Shown here one piece after another: positions 4,627 through 9,657 of a stretch of 10,884 nucleotides of DNA. Numbering within the stretch: the stretch's first letter is position 1; the number at the start of each line of letters is the position of its first letter. A model generated the notes under the pieces. It was given only the letters and a program-made list of their open reading frames with translations. It searched no databases and was not told the origin of the DNA. The DNA is from CAYTED01 sp964537075 (GTDB lineage Bacteria; Patescibacteriota; Minisyncoccia; Moranbacterales; UBA1568), in NCBI GenBank assembly GCA_964537075.1, contig CAZIBB010000032.1:1-10884 (forward strand), given 5' to 3'. Both the position numbers and the translations under genes were made by a program.

Positions 4627-5616
4627 TTATAACGCAAAAATCTTTTTTACACTCATGTTTATCGTTTGTTCCACACTTTCCAGCGACATTTCCTTTATTT
4701 CCGCTATTTTCTTGAAAACGAGAGTCATATATGCCGGTTCGTTCCGTTTCCCACGATACGGTACGGGCGCGAGATATGGACAATCCGTCTCAGCCAATAA
4801 TCTCTGAATCGGAATCATCTTCACAACCTCCGTCAGATCGTCTTTCGTGCCGGTAAGCACCTTTTTCGTCACATAGGTGATATTCCCCGTAAAAGAAAAA
4901 TAGACGTTCGATAATTCAAGAAATTTCTTCGTCACCTCGGTATCACCCATGTAGCAATGGAGAATTGCCGATTCAAGATTTACGATTGATGATTTTAGAA
5001 TAAGAAAAAGATCTTCGTAGGCATCGACAGTCCCTATCGAAGGACGACAATGGATGATGAGCGGCAATTGCAATTCCGAAGCGAGCTCGATCTGCGCGAT
5101 AAATCCTTCTTTCTGGAAAGCTTTCTGTCTCTCAGAAACAACGGTCGTTCCGCCAAGCGTAACGGCTTGCCCGCCTTTGGCGGGTGCGTCCGCTGTTCCT
5201 CTTATTCCTTGTTCCTCACTCTTTGTTCTCTGTTCATTGTTCACTGCTCCTTGTTCACTGCGTGCATAGTAATCCAACCCGCATTCCCCGATCGCCATCA
5301 CCTTTGAATGCCTTGCCAATTCTCTGAGTTCCTCGATTTCCTCTTGAAATTTGTGATTTGAGTTTTGTGTTTTGTTTGGTCTTTGTGATTTGAGTTTTGT
5401 GTTTTCTTCAATTTCATTGAAGAATTCCGGGTGTATCCCCACGCTCGCATACACATTCTCATACTGTTCTGCGCATGACACGGCCTTCCGACTTTCCTCG
5501 ACATCTGTCCCGATCGTAATTATTTTCTCTACGCCGGCTTCTTTGGCACGACGAACCGCTTCATCTCGATCGAGATCGAAGGCGGCGTCATGCAAATGTG
5601 CGTGAATATCGATCAT
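4627..5616 (-). CDS. tatD: TatD-family metal-dependent hydrolase with repeat-derived insertions
   Basis: Metal-dependent hydrolase of the TatD (YcfH/YabD) amidohydrolase-fold family, members of which act as DNases or on D-aminoacyl-tRNA. The metal ligands are all present: His5 and His7 (IDIHAHLHD), Glu111 (GECGLDYY), His189 (IIHCRPS), His220 (ILHCYMGD) and Asp278 (ETDCPYLAPVPYRGKRNEP). At 329 residues it is about 65 longer than typical members. The excess is repeat-derived: residues 72-91 come from a 60-bp heptad array (5344-5403), and about 120-162 from a second array plus a two-hairpin repeat (5140-5257). A third short array underlies residues about 208-216. All stay in frame and the catalytic core is intact. 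It follows metG, as in many bacteria. No SD is seen; the start is fixed by the N-terminal HxH motif. Confidence 0.93.
   Translation of the reverse strand: MIDIHAHLHDAAFDLDRDEAVRRAKEAGVEKIITIGTDVEESRKAVSCAEQYENVYASVGIHPEFFNEIEENTKLKSQRPNKTQNSNHKFQEEIEELRELARHSKVMAIGECGLDYYARSEQGAVNNEQRTKSEEQGIRGTADAPAKGGQAVTLGGTTVVSERQKAFQKEGFIAQIELASELQLPLIIHCRPSIGTVDAYEDLFLILKSSIVNLESAILHCYMGDTEVTKKFLELSNVYFSFTGNITYVTKKVLTGTKDDLTEVVKMIPIQRLLAETDCPYLAPVPYRGKRNEPAYMTLVFKKIAEIKEMSLESVEQTINMSVKKIFAL
4968..4995 (-). repeat. Heptad array inside tatD (third site)
   Basis: Four consecutive 7-bp words with GATT at positions 3-6 on the plus strand (CCGATTC, AAGATTT, ACGATTG, ATGATTT). They encode approximately residues 208-216 of the TatD-family protein, just before the metal ligand His220. 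The word differs from the two longer arrays in the same gene. Only 28 bp long, so chance or a replaced natural segment cannot be excluded. Confidence 0.45.
5140..5197. repeat. Two-hairpin repeat inside tatD
   Basis: A 58-bp copy of the element at 3964-4030. It begins with the same AACGGTCGTTCC (5140-5151) and ends with the same GTCCGCTGTT (5188-5197), but the two internal palindromes differ: CAAGC-GTAACG-GCTTG and CCCGCC-TTT-GGCGGG. In the tatD frame it encodes TADAPAKGGQAVTLGGTTV. It directly adjoins the heptad array 5195-5257. Confidence 0.72.
5195..5257 (-). repeat. Heptad array inside tatD (second site, GAACA type)
   Basis: Nine 7-bp words, 63 bp in all, of the same class as the atp spacers (TTGTTCA, CTGTTCA, TTGTTCC and variants on the plus strand). 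It is a single arm without an inverted partner. Because 63 is divisible by 3 the array is neutral to the frame. It encodes a hydrophilic peptide including AVNNEQRTK. A 17-bp stretch (5233-5249) is identical to 6041-6057 in metG. Confidence 0.75.
5344..5403 (-). repeat. Heptad array inside tatD (first site, CAA type)
   Basis: Eight 7-bp words plus one 4-bp unit (TTGT at 5372-5375) make exactly 60 bp, that is 20 codons (residues 72-91). On the minus strand the words are of xxxxCAA type (AACACAA, AACTCAA, ATCACAA, AGACCAA), with AACACAA, AACTCAA and ATCACAA each present twice. The AGACCAA-ACAA junction also occurs in the spacer arrays at 1-46 and, with changes, 5626-5690. It is a single arm without inverted partner. 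Confidence 0.8.
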
Positions 5617-5625
5617 ATCGGTAAA

Positions 5626-5758
5626 AACACAAAGCTCAAATCACAAAAACCAGACAAAACACAGGAAAACAAACTATCAAAACACAAATCCGATTCCGTT
5701 TAATTTCTGTGTTTTATGCTTTGTTTGGTCTTTGTGTTTTGATCATTTGTGCTTTTTT
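5626..5758. repeat. Heptad inverted repeat between metG and tatD
   Basis: The left arm (5626-5690) carries AACACAA, AGCTCAA, ATCACAA, then a 4-bp ACAA unit, and further xxxxCAA words; the right arm (about 5707-5758) carries the complementary TTGTxxT-type words and touches the metG stop codon (5759-5761). The centre is about 16 bp. The element ends 9 bp before the tatD start codon. It is the closest relative of the array inserted at 5344-5403 in the neighbouring gene. Confidence 0.78.
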
Positions 5759-7180
5759 TTAAATCCGTTTAAAAAGAGGTTCCGTCTTCCCCTCCTGCAA
5801 AGCCTTCAAGATCTTCTCCGATGTCTCCGGAAGGAACGGGCGTAAGGCGGAAGCGATGAAAGAAAGCTCCATGAGGAATCTATTCATTTCCCTTTCAAAG
5901 GCCACAATATCCGTTTTCACAAGCTCCCATGGTTTCACCTCGGCGATTTGCTTATCGAGTACCCGCGTCCTTGCGATAATCCATTCCAAAGCCTCGGTGA
6001 TCCGGTATTCATCCATCAATTTCTGAAGTTCTTCAGGGTATTCATTGTTCACTGCTCTCTGTTCCCTGTTCCCTGCATCAAGCTTTTCTGAAAGCTTGAT
6101 GAGGCGAGAGGTAAGATTACCGAGACCATTTGCCAGATCGGCATTATACTTTTCGCTCATGCGCTCCCAGGTGATGTCGATATCCTCACCGAAAGCCGCG
6201 GCCGAGAGGAGTATATAGCGCGCGCCATCAATTCCAAATCTCTCCACCAAGGCGTCAGGGGCGATGACATTTCCAAGCGACTTCGACATTTTCTGTCCGG
6301 CATTCGTGATATGCCCGTGGATGAGAATCTGTTTCGATGGGGCGATACCCGCCGAGAGGAGCATCGCCTGCCACATGGCCGACTGTTGACGGAGATTATC
6401 CTTACCTGCGATTTGCACTCCTGGCCAGAATTTCTCGAAAGTGTCCGTATTGTCCGGCCAACCAATCGTCGAAATATAATTTACTAAAGCATCAAACCAC
6501 ACATACATCACATGTTCAGAATCATCCGGCACTGGAATCCCCCAGGGCATTTTCTTTGCCAATCGAGAAATACTGAAATCCTGTGGTCCGCGTTCGACAA
6601 ATGCTCGAATTTCATTCAATCGCTTCTCCGGATAGACGAAACCATTCTCGTTCGCATAGAGCGCGAGGATCTGTTCCTTGAATTTCGAGAATCGGAAAAA
6701 ATAATTTTCCTCCTCGACCGTTTCAATCTCACGATTCGGATGATCCGGACATTTCCCGTCCACCAATTCCGAGTCGGTTTTCTCAAGCTCGCAACCGACG
6801 CAGTACTTCATCTGATACTGTTTCTTATAAATATCCCCGTTCGCGAGACACTTCCTCCAGAATGCCTGCGCCGCTTCGATATGATGCGCATCGGTCGTTC
6901 GGATGAAATTCGTGTAATTGATATTGAGGAGCGTTTTCAAATCACGAAAATGTTCCGACATCTCATCGCAGAATTCCTGGGGGGTCATGTTTTTCTTCTC
7001 CGCTTCCTCATAAATCTTCACTCCATGCTCATCCGTACCGATATTGAACACAACTTCATTTCCGAGAAGTGTCTGATACCGCGCGATCACATCCGCCTGC
7101 ACCGCCTCCAAGGCGAAACCGATATGTGGGAGACCGTTCACGTACGGGAGCGTCGTCGTAATATAAAATGGCTTGGTCAT
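5759..7180 (-). CDS. metG: Methionyl-tRNA synthetase
   Basis: Class I synthetase that charges tRNA-Met. The product has 473 residues: a Rossmann catalytic domain with HIGH-type motif HIGF (19-22), a connective domain with one zinc knuckle CVGC...CPDH (Cys127, Cys130, Cys144, His147, as in Thermus), KMSKS at 297-301, then a helical anticodon-binding domain to the end. There is no C-terminal tRNA-binding (Trbp) extension. The methionine pocket is unusual: in GKDNLRQQSAMW (259-270), Gln265 and Gln266 stand where E. coli has Phe300 and His301, while Trp228 is kept. Residues about 370-380 (NREQRAVNNE) are encoded by a GAACA-type heptad array. The start MTKPFYITTTLPYVNG fits the family; no SD precedes it. 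A likely promoter is at 7286-7313. Confidence 0.96.
   Translation of the reverse strand: MTKPFYITTTLPYVNGLPHIGFALEAVQADVIARYQTLLGNEVVFNIGTDEHGVKIYEEAEKKNMTPQEFCDEMSEHFRDLKTLLNINYTNFIRTTDAHHIEAAQAFWRKCLANGDIYKKQYQMKYCVGCELEKTDSELVDGKCPDHPNREIETVEEENYFFRFSKFKEQILALYANENGFVYPEKRLNEIRAFVERGPQDFSISRLAKKMPWGIPVPDDSEHVMYVWFDALVNYISTIGWPDNTDTFEKFWPGVQIAGKDNLRQQSAMWQAMLLSAGIAPSKQILIHGHITNAGQKMSKSLGNVIAPDALVERFGIDGARYILLSAAAFGEDIDITWERMSEKYNADLANGLGNLTSRLIKLSEKLDAGNREQRAVNNEYPEELQKLMDEYRITEALEWIIARTRVLDKQIAEVKPWELVKTDIVAFEREMNRFLMELSFIASALRPFLPETSEKILKALQEGKTEPLFKRI
6040..6074 (-). repeat. Heptad array inside metG
   Basis: Five 7-bp words on the plus strand (ATTCATT, GTTCACT, GCTCTCT and GTTCCCT twice), the same class as 2690-2781 and 3098-3200. 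It encodes residues about 370-380 of MetRS, in a stretch between helices of the anticodon-binding domain. It shares 17 identical bases (6041-6057) with 5233-5249 in tatD and yields the same peptide AVNNE in both. A perfect 10-bp inverted repeat (6076-6085 with 6092-6101) directly adjoins it. Confidence 0.72.
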
Positions 7181-7188
7181 AAGAGGAA

Positions 7189-7284
7189 GAGATGAGAGTT
7201 TAGAGGTTGGAGATGAGGAAAGAGAATATAGGAGAGCTAAGGAAATGAAAAAGCAGCCGTTCTCTTCTTACTCTCTATCTTTCC
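7189..7284. repeat. Heptad inverted repeat in the metG leader
   Basis: The left arm (7189-7244) is about eight 7-bp words of GAGxTxA type on the plus strand (GAGATGA twice, GAGTTTA, GAGGTTG and others). The right arm (7260-7284) carries complementary pyrimidine words (CTTACTC, TCTATCT). The centre is about 15 bp. The element lies between the likely metG transcription start (near 7279) and the metG start codon (7180), which it approaches to within 8 bp. Confidence 0.65.
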
Positions 7285-7285
7285 C

Positions 7286-7313
7286 ATTATAGAGCCATTT
7301 CCCATGCGTGCAA
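7286..7313 (-). promoter_or_regulatory. Likely metG promoter
   Basis: Minus strand TTGCAC (7308-7313), 16 bp, perfect TATAAT (7286-7291). Transcription would start near 7279, about 100 bases before metG, so the leader contains the heptad inverted repeat. Its -35 box directly abuts the -35 box of the plus-strand promoter at 7314. It probably serves metG, tatD and the 117-aa gene. Confidence 0.62.
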
Positions 7314-7342
7314 TTGACAATACTCATATTTAGGTGTATAAT
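7314..7342 (+). promoter_or_regulatory. Perfect consensus sigma-70 promoter of the 59-aa gene
   Basis: TTGACA (7314-7319), exactly 17 bp, TATAAT (7337-7342): a perfect match in both boxes and in spacing. The start would fall near 7349, about 31 bases before the ATG at 7380. Full-consensus promoters are uncommon and suggest strong constitutive transcription. It is divergent from, and adjacent to, the metG promoter. Confidence 0.82.
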
Positions 7343-7379
7343 ATAAAAAGAGTGTTTAACAACCGTAGGAGGAGAAAAA

Positions 7380-7559
7380 ATGAACAAGCATTCCCAAGGC
7401 TGGAATCAAGTCAATATGAAGGAGGATGAAAATCCTCTCTCCATCGAAAATTTGCCCAGCCCGCTCCTGGCCATAGGCATACTCGCCGGATTCGCCCTAC
7501 TGTGGGTGTTCGGCGGATACCTGATCAGGGTAATCTCCTGGGTCATGACTCTGTTCTAG
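7380..7559 (+). CDS. Small single-span membrane protein, 59 aa, unknown function
   Basis: I do not recognise this protein. It is the only gene on the plus strand. The 59 residues divide into a polar N-terminal part (1-28, starting MNKHSQGWNQVNMKEDENP, net negative in its second half) and one strongly hydrophobic helix (about 29-58, LLAIGILAGFALLWVFGGYL then IRVISWVMTLF), with one arginine (Arg50) within or near the helix end. No signal peptidase site is evident, so it is probably an anchored, tail-type membrane peptide. The start is decided by AGGAGG (7367-7372), 7 bases before ATG, the only strong SD in the window. A consensus promoter and an intrinsic terminator (7605-7641) frame it as a single-gene unit between rsmI and metG. 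No homologue comes to mind. Confidence 0.8.
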   Translation: MNKHSQGWNQVNMKEDENPLSIENLPSPLLAIGILAGFALLWVFGGYLIRVISWVMTLF

Positions 7560-7604
7560 GAGAGTAACACAGGGGTGAAGCGTCTCCTGACCCCACCCGC
7601 CCCC

Positions 7605-7641
7605 GACCCGGCTGCCAATGTGCACCCGGGTCATTTTTTTT
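7605..7641 (+). terminator. Intrinsic terminator of the 59-aa gene
   Basis: GACCCGG (7605-7611) pairs with CCGGGTC (7626-7632); inside, after one C-C mismatch, TGC pairs with GCA around a CAATGT loop. An A and eight Ts (7634-7641) follow. A second possible stem, GGGGT (7572-7576) with ACCCC (7590-7594), lies between the stop codon and this hairpin. Confidence 0.85.
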
Positions 7642-7647
7642 AATTCA

Positions 7648-7702
7648 CCCTGTGAAATTACCCGCTTCAAGCGGATACCCTGCCTTACAGGGATTTCACG
7701 GG
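7648..7702. repeat. Nested palindrome overlapping the rsmI 3' end
   Basis: The outer arms CCCTGTGAAAT (7648-7658) and ATTTCACGGG (7693-7702) are complementary apart from one extra T. They enclose two hairpins, CCGC-TTCAA-GCGG (7662-7674) and CCCTG-CCTTA-CAGGG (7678-7692). The right side covers the rsmI stop codon (7685-7687) and its last codons. The three-way layout suggests a dispersed palindromic element, or a structured rsmI 3' end; no T-run follows it on the minus strand, so it is not a plain terminator. Confidence 0.6.
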
Positions 7703-8371
7703 ATAAACGATCACCACAAATTCCCCCTTCTGCTTCCCAGGATTGGCAGTGAAGTAATTCCGCATATCTTCTACGGTACCACGAAGCACTTCTTCGAACA
7801 TTTTTGTTAGCTCGCGACCGATGATGACTTTTTTCTCCGGCGCGAATGTTTCGAGCAAGTCGAGATTCTTGATAACCCGATGTGGGGATTCGTAATACAT
7901 GACCGGATACTCCATCGCCGCTACTTTCTTGAAAAATGTCTCGCGGCCTTTCTTGTGCGGTGGAAATCCGAGGAACACGAATTCGCGCATATCGATACCG
8001 GCGACCGAAACGATCGCGGCGAGGGCGGACACACCGGGAATCGGCACCACCGGGATGTCGGAGGCGAGCGCGAGCGAAACCAATTTATTTCCCGGATCGG
8101 AGAGTCCGGGCGTCCCGGCATCTGATGCGAAGGCGAGACTCTCACCATTCTTCAATCTCTCCACGATATGCGCGAGCTTCCCATCATCGGTGTGTTCATG
8201 ACACGATATCATGGATTTCCGTATCTCGTACCGCGCGAGGAGCTTGCCGGTCACACGGGTATCCTCGCAGAGTACTGCATCCACGAGCTTCAAAGTCTCG
8301 AGCGCGCGCAAAGTAATATCCCCCAGATTGCCAATAGGAGTAGCTACTATGTAGAGAGTACCAGAATTCAT
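7685..8371 (-). CDS. rsmI: 16S rRNA (cytidine1402-2'-O)-methyltransferase RsmI
   Basis: Transfers a methyl group from SAM to the 2'-O of C1402 of 16S rRNA in the ribosomal P site, helping decoding accuracy. The product has 228 residues of the tetrapyrrole-methylase fold with RsmI motifs in order: LYIVATPIGNLGDITLRALE (6-25), CEDTRVTGKLL (35-45), SDAGTPGLSDPG (83-94), IPGVSA (111-116), GFPPHKKGR (135-143), YYESPHRV (159-166) and GRELTKMFEE (185-194). It lacks the C-terminal helical extension of E. coli RsmI (about 286 aa). The start at MNSGTLYIVATPIGN is fixed by the SAM-binding strand beginning at once; no SD is visible. The last codons (PVKSL) and stop overlap a nested palindrome. It is read away from the 59-aa gene's terminator region and lies two genes upstream of metG. 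Confidence 0.96.
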   Translation of the reverse strand: MNSGTLYIVATPIGNLGDITLRALETLKLVDAVLCEDTRVTGKLLARYEIRKSMISCHEHTDDGKLAHIVERLKNGESLAFASDAGTPGLSDPGNKLVSLALASDIPVVPIPGVSALAAIVSVAGIDMREFVFLGFPPHKKGRETFFKKVAAMEYPVMYYESPHRVIKNLDLLETFAPEKKVIIGRELTKMFEEVLRGTVEDMRNYFTANPGKQKGEFVVIVYPVKSL

Positions 8372-8376
8372 AAGAT

Positions 8377-8526
8377 TTCATCAAAGCACATTAATCAAAG
8401 CACAAAAATCCAAACAAAGCACAATCCGTCAAAACCCAGAACTCAAACACTCAATTACAAAGTTTGTATTTTTTATATTGTGTTTTGTGTTCTGTTTGGC
8501 ATTTGTGTTTTGAGTTTTGTGTTTTT
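8377..8526. repeat. Heptad inverted repeat between the AI-2E-family gene and rsmI
   Basis: The left arm (8377 to about 8458) carries xxxxCAA words (AGCACAA, TAATCAA, AACTCAA) including a CCAA-ACAA junction; the right arm (about 8460-8526) carries complementary words (TTGTGTT, TTGAGTT, TTTGGCA). It is the longest of these elements. It ends 5 bp before the rsmI start codon and begins 4 bp after the stop of the upstream gene. No gene is seen in it. Confidence 0.75.
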
Positions 8527-8530
8527 CTTA

Positions 8531-9556
8531 TCAAGCGTTTCGCCTGACTAATATATCATCCACGAAAACAGAGAGTACCATGGCGGTCGGCACGGAGAGA
8601 ATAATACCCAATACCCCGCCGAGTTCAAGGCCGATCAGAATGGCAAAAATGAGAACCACCGGATTCAACCCCGCGGAATGTTTCATCACTTGCGGCGCGA
8701 CGATATGCGCTTCCACCTGATGCGCTATCACATAGAAGACAAGCGCTGAAAATCCGAGCACGGGAGAGACCAGAAGACCGATGATAATCGCCGGAACAGC
8801 CGCGAGCACCGGCCCGATATAAGGGAGAACCTCCATGAGTCCGCCGAAAAAAGCGATGGCCAAAGCGTATGGAATGCCGAGGAGTGAAAGTCCTATATAA
8901 TACATTACGAAGGCGATGAGCATGAGTATCATCTGCCCGAAGAGCCACTGACTCACCTTTCCCTGCATACGGGAAGCGATGGACAGCGCCTGCGTATGAT
9001 ATTGCTTCGGTGTCAGGAGAAGGAAGAACTTTTCGATACCTTGTTCCTCAAGCGAGAGATACAGGGCGAGGAAGAAAAACCCGATGACATGAATGAATCC
9101 CTGGAAAAGACCGATGGTTGTCGAAAAGATATTTGTCAGTCCCGAAGAGATAATATTCTCGATATTCTGAATGAATTGATCCTTGCTGAAATCGATACCG
9201 ATACTCGCCAGATATGCGGCGAGGCCGCCAAGAAAAGAATCTAGGCGATTCGCATAATCAGGCCAATGTCGGAGAAATTCCTTCGTTTCAGAGAAAAAAA
9301 TCGGAAGCAACACCGCGATGAGAGTGACTACCGCTGAAAACAGAAACATATATATGATAATCACCGCCGCCGTTCGAGAGAGTTTCAACCGCTGAAGCTT
9401 GGCGATCGCCGGTACGAGAGCTGCCGAGGTAAGTACTGAAAGAAGCACCAAGAGCACCACACTCCGGACGAGGTAGAGCAGATAGATGATTGCGACGATA
9501 AGTGCCGCCCTGATCAGCAGTTTCGTCCCTGCATCGACGCGTTCATTGATAGTCAT
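8531..9556 (-). CDS. AI-2E/PerM-family transporter
   Basis: Polytopic membrane protein of the AI-2E transporter (TqsA/PerM) family. Members have been linked to autoinducer-2 export, and others to ion/proton exchange, so the substrate here is unknown. The 341 residues show the usual layout: two to three N-terminal helices (about 12-30, 32-50, 62-87), a long periplasmic/amphipathic region (about 90-145), a helix near 150-168, then a C-terminal group of helices (about 205-228, 230-262, 266-280, 298-332). The family hallmarks are GLMEVLPYIGPVLAAVPA (239-256) and HQVEAHIVAPQVMKHSAGLN (279-298) followed by PVVLIFAILIGLELGGVLG. The start at 9556 borders the N gap, so any RBS is hidden and a slightly longer protein cannot be excluded. 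It lies between the M16 gene and rsmI. Confidence 0.92.
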   Translation of the reverse strand: MTINERVDAGTKLLIRAALIVAIIYLLYLVRSVVLLVLLSVLTSAALVPAIAKLQRLKLSRTAAVIIIYMFLFSAVVTLIAVLLPIFFSETKEFLRHWPDYANRLDSFLGGLAAYLASIGIDFSKDQFIQNIENIISSGLTNIFSTTIGLFQGFIHVIGFFFLALYLSLEEQGIEKFFLLLTPKQYHTQALSIASRMQGKVSQWLFGQMILMLIAFVMYYIGLSLLGIPYALAIAFFGGLMEVLPYIGPVLAAVPAIIIGLLVSPVLGFSALVFYVIAHQVEAHIVAPQVMKHSAGLNPVVLIFAILIGLELGGVLGIILSVPTAMVLSVFVDDILVRRNA

Positions 9557-9557
9557 A

Positions 9558-9657
9558 NNNNNNNNNNNNNNNNNNNNNNNNNNNNNNNNNNNNNNNNNNN
9601 NNNNNNNNNNNNNNNNNNNNNNNNNNNNNNNNNNNNNNNNNNNNNNNNNNNNNNNNN
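9558..9657. other. Assembly gap (100 Ns)
   Basis: Exactly 100 unknown bases, the usual placeholder for a scaffold join of unknown true length. It hides the last codons of the M16 peptidase, the intergenic region and any RBS or repeat ahead of the AI-2E-family gene. Confidence 0.99.

Noticed and set aside
7181..7279. T-box or other riboswitch in the metG leader
   Set aside because: The leader is short, pyrimidine rich and explained by the heptad inverted repeat; no T-box core motif or terminator is visible.
1..8526. CRISPR array as the source of the regular repeats
   Set aside because: The units are 7 bp, degenerate and contiguous without spacers; no repeat-spacer pattern or cas gene is present.
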